Shown here one piece after another: positions 44,621 through 56,130 of a DNA stretch of 64,000 bases. Source of the DNA: Lobosporangium transversale. Its lineage: Eukaryota; Mortierellomycota; Mortierellomycetes; Mortierellales; Mortierellaceae. Numbering within the stretch: position 1 is the stretch's first letter; every line of letters starts with the position of its first letter. The notes below the pieces were generated by a model. That model was not told the origin of the DNA. It saw only the letters and a program-made list of their open reading frames with translations, and did not search any database. Made by a program: the position numbers and the translations under genes. The DNA lies in contig NW_019028980.1 in the NCBI RefSeq assembly GCF_002105155.1, positions 1,302,001 to 1,366,000 on the forward strand, given 5' to 3'.

Positions 44621-47374
44621 CTACGACATATAAGCCCGAAATAACTTCGACTTGAGTTCATCGTAGCATATATGTCTGATTTGAGGATATTCGATGACTT
44701 TGCCTGTGTGATTAGGAGACCCTGCATTTTTATCAGCTTTATTTCCACCACAGATGTAGACAATTTGAAAGTCATTGCAGGGCTTTCCATCTCTTGTGAC
44801 TGCAAACTTCTTGACGGTCTTTCTTTTCTTACTGCTCCCTTCATCATTCTTGTTGTTATCACTACTCTCATCATTTCCCTTTCTTTTCTTAATTCCGGCA
44901 TTGGTTCCTTTGCCATCGCTCTGGTTGTTACCTCTCCCCCTATTCCCCCTATTGCTCTTATTGCCCTTTCTCTTGTCATTACTGGCTATATTGTCGTTCT
45001 CGTCATCAGCAGGTTCTTCAGTCATAGTTGCTTGGTGAACACCACCAAATGCAGCATCCAAATATTCCTCAATCTGGTTCTTACCTGTGGCTTCCCTTTT
45101 CGAAAATGCCTTGTCAATGTATACTGAACCTGTTGGGTCGTTATGGACCGTGAACGAACTAACCGACACTTGGATGAACATGTAGCCCAATATAAAATCG
45201 AATCGTGCATACGAGCCTCCGTTTATCAGGATCTTTTTGCCATCTTCTCCTATAGTTTCAAGCATCCTTGGTGGCGTTCCTATTAGCTCGTATCCCGAGA
45301 TATTGAAAATAATATCCATCTCGTTAGTGCCCGCAAGATCCGTTGACTGGAACGTATGAGACTCTCCTCTAATAAGCTCCCGAAATAGGGCCTCTTGAAA
45401 TTGGTTCCCATCGCTTGGATAGTTATATCCTTCCGGATTCCTTGGAGCGCGTGGAAATAAGTTGATGCCGCATTGGAATAGAAATCGAAGCATACTTTGT
45501 CGTGTGCTATTAAGCCGCTGTCGATCTGCTCCACCGTGGGCTGTTCTCCTTTTATGCGTTTTATTGAATCAATCAAACTGACCAAATCGCCCGGTACTCG
45601 GTTGGTAATCCTAATAACAGTGTTCTTACGACTCTCGAGATTCCTTTGAGTTGTCAAATCGAGGTGAGAAATGACAATTTTAAATAGTTTTTCGAACGTG
45701 TCTGGCGACAAAGGCCCGACATAAACGAGATAAAAGTCTGAATCATTGAGGATGGTCCTTTCAAACTTGCCATGTGCACTGCCTGTGAACACAACACACG
45801 CTCCACTATTTACACCACTCGCCCAAGTGTTGAAGCTATCCAGAGAAGCCAGGATAGGAAGCCTACTTGTTGCATGAGCTTTGTCGCTAGGAAACAGAGC
45901 ACCATGCTCATCGACAATGAAGAGAGTCTTTTCCCCTTGTTGTTGGAGTAAGTCTCCTAATATGTGCTCGGCAATAGCTTCCACACTCCCACAATTTGCC
46001 ATGGTGGAGAGCTCTTTTGCAGTCAAGATATCCTTATTGAGATCTAGGAAGCGTTGACAAATCACTCTTGATGCCTCACATTCTCCTGACAAACAGCAAG
46101 GGCCCTTGCGTCAGCGATGTAAAGAACTGGCCAGCCATGAGCATATGCCTTAGCGGCAAGAAACCAGGTTATATAGGACTTCCCGACTCCCATAGGGCCA
46201 GACAAACATTTTGTAAACGCCAAACCAGACTTCTCGGCCATCGCTTCCCATAATTCCATCATCTGCTCGGTAACAAGATCTTGACTCTCTAATCCAAAGA
46301 GCTTTGGCTTATGACCAAGGGCTTTTATCTGTATCTGATCGCCAGCCTTAACATCCTTCAGTAATGAGAACTCCAAACGACTGTCCGGCTGGAAGTTGGT
46401 ACTATTGAGCATATCTGTCAGGAACTTGGGTAAAGATACTGTCTTCCCATTGGCTAAAGTATAAACTTCTCGGGGTTCCGAGGGGCCAAGGCGCTTTGTA
46501 GAGTGCTCTTTGAGCATATTAAATAGCAGGACTGACATGAGTATGAAATAAACAAACTTCCTCAAGAATCATCAAAACTATGAGCGGGATAAACTCACCT
46601 TCTAAATCTCCGTCTCCTGTGTCTTCTAGGTTCCTTTTTGGGCTTCTTGGGGCTGTTTAAAATCCATGCAATAAATAAACAAGAGGATAGTTAGATAGGG
46701 CCTTGATAAAAGTACTTGTATGCGATAGGGCAGTGGGAAGCCGAAATAAGCCCAAGTAAAAAGGCTCGCGAGAGGACAGTGAGAGTCAGAGTATAGGCAC
46801 GAACCATGGGGCGACTTTTCAAATTCTTTTTATAAAGAAATCCAAAGCCGCCCCTGGTTAGATAGTTTAGCCATGATACATCTCAAACATAAAGAGCTGT
46901 TTTGAATTACATCAATGACGTCATGAATGACAATAAGCTTCGTCAATTAAAAATATCAACAGCCATCAGTCCATCAAGAGCTAAATACATACCTGGCGGC
47001 GGCAGCTTGACAATGATGTGAATGCGACCTTTTGCTGCACCTTTTGGAAAATAAGTGCTGAGTTCTTCAAGTTCATCGAGCACTACAAGCGATTCTTCGG
47101 ATAATGTTTCCAATCCTTTCTTCGTTGTGCCGCCGGGGATGAGCTTGAGAGTGAGCTTCTCCGGTGGGATATCACCAAATCTAGCAGGCGAATAGATGGC
47201 TTGCTTGAGTTCATCAACTGAACGATTGGAAAGAATGTTTACAGAAAAAGGCGCTGCTTCTCCATCAACAATACAATAAATCTTTAGGTTGGTTGGCTCT
47301 TTCTCAACCTCTCTTTCTCTTTCAATCGAACCACGTCTAGATGGACCATTTGGTGTTGTTGTTCCGCTTCCCAT
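44621..47374 (-). pseudogene. Second Crinkler (CRN) gene with a different NTPase C-terminus; two frame breaks
   Basis: Exon 1 47374-46993 starts MGSGTTTPNGPSRRG, carries the CRN header (YCIVDGEAAPFSVNIL, SPARFGDIPPEKL) and ends IHIIVKLPPPG at a GTATGT donor. Exon 2 46652-46599 (acceptor ACAG, donor GTGAGT) codes SPKRNLEDTGDGDLE. Exon 3 starts at 46531 after GTCAG and joins in phase 1. The C-terminus has Walker A GPMGVGKS (about 46210-46187), Walker B LFIVDEHG (about 45930-45907) and a basic, Gly/Asn-rich NLS-like stretch (KKRKGNDES, SSKKRKTVKK) near the end. Reading must shift frame near 46090 (after ADARALAVCQE, resuming ASRVICQRFLDLN) and again near 45390 (before LIRGESHTFQS), ending at 44621. 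With two shifts it is a pseudogene, unless the assembly has errors there. The C-terminal domain is a CRN-associated NTPase unlike that of the gene at 1706-4159. Confidence 0.8.
46797..46861 (+). repeat. Direct repeat, copy inside intron 1 of CRN2
   Basis: Matches 44366-44433. This copy lies between exon 1 (ends 46993) and exon 2 (starts 46652), so the two repeats bracket exactly the C-terminal exons. The first CRN locus does not show this sequence in its intron 1. Confidence 0.75.
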
Positions 47375-47864
47375 TATGATTTCAAAACTGTTTAAAAACA
47401 AGGGCGTAAATGGACGGAGGACAGAAAACCGGAAAAGTTTGATCAAAATGTTAGGTATGGTAAGTCAGTAGCAGGATGGTTCAAAATTGTGACAATGTAA
47501 GCTGTGGAGATAAAGGTGAGGGAGGAAAAGAAAAAAAAAAAAAAAAAAAAGGAAAAAAATGGCAATGAATGAAGGCTTGGACAAAATGAAAAAGGAAGAG
47601 AGGGAGGAAGGAGAGCAAACTTGACGGGAGCAAAACCGGAGGGAAATAAGAAAAAAGTGAAAAAATAAAGGAAGAGGAAGTGAAGCAAGTTAAAGAAAGA
47701 GCGACAATTGATAAATTTGTTCCATTATTTCAAAGTTGGGCTGTGCTGTGTGTGAGAAAATATTTTTTTCTTGATGTGACGTATTATATAACATCAAACA
47801 CTCTTGTTTTCACCACACAATCGAAAGTATGCACACCCATTCTTCACCCTACATTCATCCCACT
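47375..47864. promoter_or_regulatory. Shared divergent promoter region, second CRN locus
   Basis: Similar to 4160-4726 across its length: the same GTAGCAGGATGGTTCAAAAT block next to the CRN side, the same purine-rich middle (here with an A-run near 47529-47550), and the same TTTTCACCACACAATCGAAA block next to the partner ATG at 47865. Confidence 0.6.
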
Positions 47865-47975
47865 ATGAACATGTCTAATACTCCCTCATTCCAAGAACAA
47901 GAAGCTGTTACTGATATTGTAAGTGTTCAAACGCGAATAATATTTTTTGTATCAGTGCTTTCTTGGTGAAATATG
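47865..47975 (+). pseudogene. Stub of the CRN partner gene, second copy
   Basis: Starts MNMSNTPSFQEQEAVTD as in the first copy but lacks about 27 codons, then reaches GTAAGTGTTCAAACGCG, a good donor site. The following intron sequence matches the first copy until about 47975, where a 15-bp inverted repeat and then unrelated sequence begin. The internal loss runs between two GAT repeats, as expected for a slippage deletion. Confidence 0.6.
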
Positions 47976-48031
47976 CCAGGATCATAATAAGTAACGAGAA
48001 CGAAAGAAAGATGTGTTTATTATGATCCTGG
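47976..48031. repeat. 15-bp inverted repeat at the end of CRN-locus similarity
   Basis: CCAGGATCATAATAA (47976-47990) and its exact reverse complement (48017-48031) surround a 26-bp loop. It sits where similarity to the first CRN locus stops and before the retroelement, so it may mark an insertion boundary. Confidence 0.7.
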
Positions 48032-48421
48032 GATCTTCGTTAAATAAAAAGAGTAAAAATCTTAGCTATAGTAAAAACCCATATAAATGACTGCTAATCG
48101 CAACATAACTACTCCCCCAGACGAGCGTCCAGGTAAGAGCGAGTGCTTACAAAGCTTGGAAGGAAAATATATAAAATCTTCCTATTAGGATAATTAGTAT
48201 CGAAGGAAAAGTATAAAAACCTTCTTGTTTGAAAATAAATAAATTAATTCTTTGAAGGAAAATAAATAAAACCTTCAGCGTCTGCATTTCTTTTTAGATG
48301 CGACCATAAAAAAAGGATAAAAATAATAAAACCTTAAGTTTGATTTGATAGTGAGGAAAACGTTCATGCTTGTTAAGATATGCGTACAAAAACCTCAGTG
48401 AAGCTACATTCGTTTTTGCTT
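48032..48421. other. 3' flank of the retroelement with repeated 23-bp inverted units
   Basis: Three 23-bp units of the form GAAGGAAAA-N6-AAAA-CTTC, each with inverted ends, start at 48159, 48202 and 48254. No LTR was recognised and no gene is seen. Confidence 0.5.
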
Positions 48422-49951
48422 CTACTTTCTGTTCTTTTGTCTTTTCTGAACCCTTGACTCTACAACTGTTGCGGGTTGCTTCCTCTTAGCCATTTTGGCA
48501 ATCATATGAGGGTTTTGCTGATTAAGCTTTTTATAGTACTTATTGATCATTGCTTTGGAGTCAAAGTCTTCGTACCTAAGTTGCGAGTTGTGCTTATCGT
48601 CATACCCTTTCCACTTAACTGTGTACAGTGTCTCTCCCCCCTTAGAAGTTTCATGACTCAAGATAGCTTCGACTTCATAATGATCATCGGCATCATCCGA
48701 AGCATCAAGTGGTCGATCCACTAGCTTAAGCTGTTCAGGAGCAAAATTACGAGGTAGTAGTTGTCTCATCGCGTCACGGAGAACATATGTACCACGAACA
48801 GTGCGGCGAACTACTTGAAACGGCCCAATGTACTTATTATCAAGTGTACTATTAGCCAAGGGGTCTTTGATCATCACATAGGCGGCAATAGGAAAGTCAG
48901 TTATAAAATGATTTGAGTTGAATTTATCCACCATTTTCTGCTGCGAGGCTGTACTCTTATCTGCAATAGCAGGGAATAAAAGGTCAGTAAGATACTTTAA
49001 GCGCTCATTCAATTCTGATTCAGATAGCAATCGTGATTTCGATACCGAGAAGTCAGATATGCCGGCGAAAGATCGACCATAAAACAGCGCAAAAGGCGCC
49101 GAGCCATGAAGGCTAGAAGCTCTAGTATTCATTTGTAACTGGACCATAGGAAGCTGGTCATCCCATTTAGTGATTTCGCCTTGAATAGATTTCTGCAAGA
49201 GATCTTTAAGGGTACGGACATTACGTTCTGCTAATCCATTGGCCCGAGGATGATAAGGCGTTGTAAGCCTATGATCAATCTTAAGCTTGGTAGTTAACAA
49301 TCTGACAACAGAGTTGACAAATTCAGTCCCATTATCACTCTGGATAATTTTAGGGAACCCAATGGAGCAGAATAATTTGAAAAGTCGAGCGGCGACAGTA
49401 ACCGCATTCCGATTAGGTAGTGGTTCGATAAAAACAAACCTCGTGCATGCATCTACGGCGAGAAGAGCGTATTCGTTGCCTGCGTCACTGACAGGAAATT
49501 GGGCTAGGTCAATGTCTATGTGCTCGCCTGGTAGAGTAGCATGTATCGCTTTGAGTGGATGATAGCCTTTACGCACGATATTATAGTGCTGGCAAGCAGA
49601 GCATTGTCTTATCCACTGATTGCAGGCTTCACGCATTTTGGGCCAGTTATACCCTTGCTGCTGCAATGATACAACCATGGCATTAATGCCAAGGTGTCCA
49701 AAGCTGTGTGTATCTTTCAAAAGTTGCTTTTGCTGATCATCAGTAGGCGTCACTCGTTGCACTTCTTGATCTTGAATCTGGTGCACATAAGGTAAAGAAG
49801 TATTAAAACTTTCAATCCTTGGAATAAGATCTGCTGATTGCGTAACTATTGGAGGATCAGTTGTGTCAATGGAGCGTAAGCTGCGTCTTGTTGATACTGC
49901 AGATACTCTTGTAGACTCTGATTGAGAAGACTCTGGATGGGTCGGACTATT
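48422..49951 (-). pseudogene. Retroelement integrase and chromodomain part of pol
   Basis: Open from just after the TAA at 49954-49952 to the stop at 48422, in the same frame as RT. The HHCC zinc module is visible as HSFGHLGINAM and WIRQCSACQ. The DDE core residues are in HIDIDLAQF, IIQSDNGTEF and ANGLAERNVRTL. A chromodomain-like tail reads YEVEAILSHE and LYTVKWKGYDD; the usual Trp-Glu pair after it is replaced (QLRYEDF). The stretch ends with a basic KRKQPATVVESRVQKRQ tail. Chromodomain integrases are known to direct insertion to marked chromatin; for this decayed copy no activity is claimed. Confidence 0.85.
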
Positions 49952-51190
49952 TTATCGGGCCCATAATTCATCAGGAAAAGCTCTCGATAGCGCACCAGGA
50001 ATAATGTTCAGCAATCCAGGTCTGTAGATGCATTGGAAATCATAGCTGAGAAGGGTTTCTCTCCAGTCCGCTAAGATCTGTGAAAGTTCCTTTTGTTCAT
50101 GAATATAAGTGAGTGGTTTGTGATCAGTGTATAGGGTGAATTTGCGACCCCATAAGTAGTAGTGAAACTTTTTGCAAGCATAGATAATGCCTAAAAGTTC
50201 TTTCTTATATGCTGGGTAGTTGCGTTCGTGGTTCTTTAAAGCTCTAGCCATAAAAGAAATATAATTGACTTTGGTTCCATCTTCAGGACCATTTGGTAAT
50301 TGGTAAAGCACTGCGCCAATGCCTAGATTGGACGCGTCAGTGGCCACATAAAGGGGCTGAGAGAAATCAGGGAATGACAATACAGGTGCTGATACGATGA
50401 GCTGTTTCAACTGATTAAAACAACGCATTTCTAAATCACCAAGTGTAAAGTGTCCTTTGACGTTTCTCAATTTATCCAAAGGTGCTGCCAAAGTACTAAA
50501 GAGGGGTATGTATTCTCTGAAGTAGTTAAACATCCCAAGGTATCTTTGTACCATTTTGCCATCGGTGGGAGGAGCCCATGATTGAACATTAGCAACTTTT
50601 TCTGGATTAATCCTTCTACCATTTGTATCGATGACGAACCCGAGCAACAAAACTTCCATGCGGAGGAAATTGCTTTTTTCCTTATTGATAATCAGATTGG
50701 CACTTGTCAATAGTTTGATCACCATTTTGACATGTTCAGTGTGCTCTTCAATGCTGTCGGAGAAAATGACAATGTCATCAACATAAACGCTAACGAAGTG
50801 AAGATATCCAAGCAATTGAGATATTCCTCTTTGGAATATACTGGTCATAGGCTTCAACCCAAAAGGAGCACGAGCAAACATATATTGTTTGTTCATATGC
50901 TTAAATGCCGTGTAGGGTTGGCTTTTCTCATCCAGAGGTAATCTATGATATGCTTGTGACAAGTCAATTGTAGTAAAATACTTATGACCTGCAGCTCGTT
51001 CCAATATTTCGGAAATGATAGGGATAGGAAAGTTATCAATATCCACGAGCTGCTTGTTCAGCGTTCTTGGGTCAAGACAGACTCTGTATTTAATAATTTC
51101 GCCTTCTAAATTCTTCCTTGCTGCTAGTGTGAGAGAGTTATTATAAGGATTGCCCTTAAGCGCCTCATTATAACTCCGCTGTCTAACCAA
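49952..51190 (-). pseudogene. Retroelement reverse transcriptase and RNase H part of pol
   Basis: RT motifs are FTTIDLSQAYHRLP (motif A aspartate), APFGLKPMTSIFQR and YVDDIVIFS (catalytic YxDD). RNase H starts LYVATDASNLGIGAVLYQ and continues YPAYKKELLGIIYA to TLYTDHKPLTY. The part ends at TAA 49954-49952 although the same frame continues into the integrase, so this is a nonsense change. A one-base frame change near 51170 separates it from the protease. Confidence 0.88.
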
Positions 51191-52996
51191 TTCTGTACGG
51201 TGGTATTGACTTCATCCATTTCTACTTGCGCGTAGAACCTACGAGAGCGTTCTTGGATCACACAGTCATCTCTGACTTTTAGATGGACTCTCATAATGTC
51301 TAGTGGACAGTGACTCTTAGGGTCAATCTGGCTATTAGAGCAAAGGAAGGGATAAATGGCTAATAAGAACTGCTTCTTCTGTTCGACGAATTCAGTTTCT
51401 AACTCTTGGTCTTTCATAGTGGAGGGCACAAGTGGCGGTTTACTTTCATCATCTAATAAATCATCTGCCTTTTCAGCAACAGCTGTAGCTATGCCATGGA
51501 TCCCAAAGCCGAAGCGATAAAATAGATCCATTCCGATAAGGAAGTCGTAATAGCCCATAGGCATCACACTGACTCTGCATTCTACTGTTCGGTGATTACA
51601 AGAGAGAGTAATAGCATCTACTGTGCCGACATTTTGAAAACCAGTAGTGTCGTCTGCAAATTTAATTACAGTATTTTTCGAGGTTGCAGTCCTTATTTTG
51701 AGGTCTTTGGCTACTTCTCGACTGATGAAGGATACGTTGGAACCAGGATCAAATAAAGCCGTGTACAATAGGCCATTTATAGTTATGGGAACAGATATTC
51801 TGTTGTCTTCCGGTTCAGGTCCTCTATAACCAATATTTCTATTAGGTTTGGGATCCGCATAATTGTCATGCGGATGTGGTGCTTTTGATTGTGATTTTTT
51901 AGAATTTGATACAAAATCCAACAACTGATCTATGTCCTTTATAGCGTCTAAGGACTTGAATTCTCCGAAGACTCTTTCCTGACCGGCATCGGACAACGTC
52001 GTTATGACCTTGCCGTAAAGGAGCACGCCCATGGGCTGTAGCCCACCAGCTTCAACAATTGACTCTATTCTGTCCGCGAAGGTATTGGCATCTTCGTGAG
52101 GCAAGACAGTAAGGTCTGTAATTTGGCAAGTGATCCAGGATCGAATTAAATCGAGCTTCAGGATCAAATGGATGCTCCTTTTGACTTGCTTCCAAGAGCG
52201 ATCGCCATAAGCTTCTGTCTTTATCAGGCGGTTGTACTTGTTATCCAAGCGGATCTGTTCTAGAGCAAATCCCATGTACCGCCAAGCTAAGTCCTCGAAG
52301 AGATCGTCCGTCAGGAAGTTATGGTAGTACGTCTCGAAAGCCTTGAGGAAGTCGATAACAGTTCTTGCCACCTTTAGAGCTATTTCTTTCTCAGGTACAT
52401 TGTCCAACTGGAATTTAAGCGTAGGGGCATTCGCTTTCTTCTCCAGCTCGACCCTTGAGAAGTCGATTTCTTTGGTAGTTATGTCTAGGACAGGGACCCG
52501 TTTGTAGTTGAAAACTCGGATCAATGCAGCATGTTTCTTGATTTCATAATCAGGTGCGATATCAAGACTGCCGCTGTCCTGCATATCAACATCGCTGGGA
52601 GAAGAAGCGGCTCGTTGCTTGACAATCCGTTGACGTTCCTTGCAGATGGCTTCCTGGGCTTCAAGGTGATCTTTGATAAGCTTATAATGGGCTTCAGCCG
52701 CGTCATAGTCTTTTGTAGGGATTTGAGCTGATTGTGAAATTCTCGCTGAGCTTCTTGCTCTTCTGGGGAGCGAGGTCGTAATTTAGATTTTTGGTTATTA
52801 TTGTAGTTGGTGAGCAGGCGAGTTTTTTCGTCCATACATTGCTGTCTTTCCGCATCAGCCTCTTGGAGAGACTGCTCAAGTTCAATAAGGCTTGGGGAGA
52901 CAAGTTTACTTCAATTGTCGAGGGCATCGCAACGGTAGGGTTTTGAGCTTCAACGACAAAGGAAGAAGGAGTGGAATTGATTGAAGTAGAGTTCAT
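51124..52996 (-). pseudogene. Retroelement gag-like and aspartic protease part
   Basis: Three overlapping frames give one product: MNSTSINSTPSSFVVEAQ from 52996, a coiled-coil segment EEQEAQREFHNQL near 52750, and from about 52715 to 51124 a frame with AALIRVFNYKRVPVLD and the gag-like helices HEDANTFADRIESIVEAGG. The protease active site is ALFDPGSNVSFIS (DPGS in place of the common DTG/DSG), with the flap-side RFGFGIHGIA further on. No CCHC zinc knuckle was seen. The frame breaks show decay. Confidence 0.75.
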
Positions 52997-53451
52997 TTTT
53001 TTTTATTTTTTTTTTATACATATATATACGAGTGCCATCATCTCTATCCATGTTAAGACACAACGCGTCAGGATGGCATGGTTTGTATACCACGTTCCAA
53101 ATTGAGGCAAATTAACAATAGATCGCTCTGATCTGCAGGAATCCATAATTACCCCACATTGCTCTGTCTCCTGGTCCAAAATAAACATTTTGAATTGTTT
53201 TGTGAGGGTGTGACGCTTAGTAACATTGGCAAAATCAAGATCAGTGATTGGTTGATGGTCATGCCATGCATGGTGAATGCGGATTAGATGGGGATGTCAA
53301 TGGGGAATGTCATTCTTGAAGAATCGTTTTGAGGCATTCTCGCTTCTCCATTCCTCATTCCTAAACTACGACCACTATCAAGTCTTCTTTTTTTTTTTTT
53401 TTTTTTATACGTTCAAACTGCACCCGTTGACATCAATAAAGCAACATCAAT

Positions 53452-54237
53452 ATGTCGTCAAATACCAACAACACTTCTGTTTGTTCACGTACCACTAAGT
53501 CAGCGATACGTCAACAGTCTGAGTTAGAAGCTCGAGAGGCAAGGCCTACTCGAAGAAATAACCGTCTTCTTTTATCACTGTCTCCTAATATCAAAGCTCG
53601 ACCCACTGGACTCATCTTTCAGGGGAACGTATCAAGAGCCAGAATAAGAGTGCCTGACTCCTTATCTCCAGAGCCGGAATCATATTCACGTGCCATTAGT
53701 TCTTCTACTGAAGAGTCTTGTCAGACTAATGCACTAGGCTCTTCACGAGGGTCACAAAAGAGAAAGTGTCCTAGTGAGGATGACTTAGGGTCTATTGGGT
53801 TTTCCTCTTCTCCTCTTAATAAGAAGAGTAGATTTTTGAAAGGATAAGATCGAACGATTGAACTTAGGCAGGATGTTGTAGATTGTAATTGTGCAAGTTC
53901 ATCACCCAAGTCTAAGGCGTCACTACACATTGTTATAGAATATCAACCTATCTTTAAGAACAACAACCAGCATGTGCCTAAATTCATGTGGGACTTCAAG
54001 GTTGCAAGGGTTAAGCAAGAGCAATATAAGGACAGTCTAGGCGACTACATTGACATGGGCGTACATAGCAAGAGTAGGGGGATCCGGTGTCTGGGAAGCT
54101 GCAAACGCAATGGCACGATCAGGCGTTTCATCCGTGCCCCATGGCACCAATATGGATGCAGAGTTTTTCATCACCGATGTTCAGCCCAAAGTGGACAAAG
54201 CCTCAGGTACCAACAGGATCTCAAGGCGCTAGCGTAA
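53452..54237 (+). pseudogene. Small unrecognised ORF split by one in-frame stop
   Basis: ATG 53452 opens 131 codons rich in Ser and Arg (ending NKKSRFLKG, with NLS-like KRK and KKSR) and stops at TAA 53845-53847. The same frame then stays open to 54237, including HIVIEYQPIFKNNNQH and FMWDFKVARVKQEQYKD. Near 54050 a second frame (YIARVGGSGVWEAANAMARS) looks more protein-like, suggesting a frame shift too. A CT/T-rich promoter-like stretch precedes the ATG. I do not recognise the family. It could be a decayed host gene or accessory ORF of a transposon. It lies head-to-head with the retroelement. Confidence 0.4.
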
Positions 54238-54592
54238 CCACATACGGTTGATTTCATCAGCACTTGGATATGCATCTAGAGTCATGATATTACCTTGCCA
54301 GTTGCCCATGCCTATCATTTTCATTGTTGTACATAGAATATTTACGCAGCACAAGCATACGAATCTGTACAGAATACACTATGATGGCCAGTGTGGGACC
54401 TACAAGCTGCGACGAGCTCAATCTGGGCAATGCGATATATGCAAGAGAAGGTATAACGAGAATGGCTAACTTCAAGTGAGTCGAAATGGAACAGCAACAC
54501 TACAGAGCTATAGCCGAGAGTTTAACTCGCAATATCCTCGTCAGGGAATCGGATATCAACGAAAAGATTCTCCTAAGACAACATCTTGCTAT

Positions 54593-55143
54593 GGCGACTG
54601 TTCGGACTCCATTTGATACTGTATAAACACCTGAACACTGCCACATGCTATTGACTACTCTACGTCCCTTAAACAATATTCTTAGCATACATCTGAACTT
54701 TTGCAAGGGATGTGTCAATACTTCGACAAACATGTAACATTTAATGGCTACATCACAGCCCTTGGATTGTGGAAGCGCTGAAAGTATGCGGAAAACGGGA
54801 ACCATTTGTGTTTTTACTAGCAACAAGCGTGGTTTCAAAAAAGTGTGCCTCCAAGGAACAAGTCCTATATCCTTCATTGCTCAAAAGAGACAATCTTGTC
54901 TTTTCTGCACCCCAAAAGCTCGCCATAATCCTATTGAAGCGTTCAGAGGCATTATTTGCCTCATAGTTTGAGGATTAGCAGACTTTCAGTCAAGCTTTAT
55001 TGTTTTGAACAAACACAGTAAATCCTGTCCATTCGAAGTTAGTCCCTTTGGATGGCAGCTATTCAGGAGATGCTAATCAATTCCGCTAAATTATGGTGAA
55101 ATCAGAGCAGATTTGGAAAACCAACAAGCATCGAACAGTCGCC
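54593..55143. mobile_element. 551-bp TIR element, copy B
   Basis: Same length and orientation as 43785-44335; begins GGCGACTGTTCGG. Its right end has one change in the inverted repeat (CATCGAACAGTCGCC). A handful of substitutions separate the copies, and I saw no indels. It lies just after the interrupted ORF. Confidence 0.75.
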
Positions 55144-56130
55144 ACTGGAAAATGCAGAGTTTGTTCCCCGAGCAAAGCTTTTTGAAGTCACGTCAGTTAT
55201 CAGTAAATACACACAGTGTCCCGTTTTTCAACGCTCTTTCGATCCAAGGGCTGAGACATAGTCATTAAAGGAAACATGTTTGTCAAAGTATTGATATATC
55301 CCTTGGGGAAAGTGCAGGGTAGTCAATAAATGTTTATACGGTTACATATTGAGCCTGGACAATCGTCTATATCATCACATCCTGCCTGTGTTTTTGCATA
55401 AATTGTCTATCTTTATTTCTTTCATTGCTGGATTTGAATGGGGAGTAGACAGGCCCTATGATAAGATAATATCAAATGCTTCGAGATGTTAACCATCAGA
55501 TCTATTCGAGATACGGTTAGAGCTTGTAGAGCTGCTTTTTGCTATGGTCAAATTTTTATAGACAGAAAAAGACAATTCCAGATACATTTCTGTTACCTGC
55601 CTGGCACATACGCGTTATAAGCTGAAATGTATCAAAGTAGGCTGAATGCATGAATATGAGCGGATGAGCTGCACATTAGCTTGATCAAACGACTTAGATC
55701 AATGCCAAATGCACTTGCCACTCTTCAAGGTATGTAATTGAAAGAAGGTTTATGAGCTATGAAGAGTGGCTAATGGCAGATAGTAAAGTCGCGGAGCCTT
55801 GAGGCTTTCTCTGGACACAACTGAAAGCTTAAATATAATGTAAGTGGTTTACACCATGAACATGTATACATTTTATGCTCAAAGAGTTGGGTTATTGGTG
55901 CTTCTCAAATTCGTGACCTTGGATCCCACCTCCAGTAGAGCTAAAATATATGGCTCTTACGTATATGTTAAATTCATAAAACTTTATTAATCGACGCCAA
56001 CGTCAAGCTAGAATAAAGCTAGAATAAAACTATGTTTTTCAATTATTGTTGCTAATCCATGCTACGTTTTACAGTGCCTTAATAGCCTACTATGGCTGGA
56101 CCACTAATACATCAAGAGCGATAACGCTTT
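55144..56130. other. No recognisable gene
   Basis: About 1 kb of mixed sequence between the TIR element and the 3' end of the next host gene. No frame or RNA gene was recognised. Confidence 0.5.

Larger units (their letters stand above)
48422..52996 (-). mobile_element. Decayed Ty3/gypsy-type retroelement with chromodomain
   Basis: On the minus strand the order is gag-like, aspartic protease, reverse transcriptase, RNase H, integrase, chromodomain, which is the Ty3/gypsy (chromovirus) order. The reading frame is broken in gag (near 52895 and 52715), between protease and RT (near 51170) and by one TAA after RNase H (49954-49952). No flanking LTR pair, primer-binding site or target duplication was found in 47.9-53.5 kb, so the ends are probably lost or too diverged to see. 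A retroelement of a fungal genome; inactive as read. Confidence 0.85.

Noticed and set aside
47375-47446. Upstream start of the CRN2 first exon (frame open to 47446)
   Set aside because: The ATG at 47374 aligns with the start of the first CRN (MGSx), and the upstream part is similar to the promoter of the first locus, where it is not in frame.
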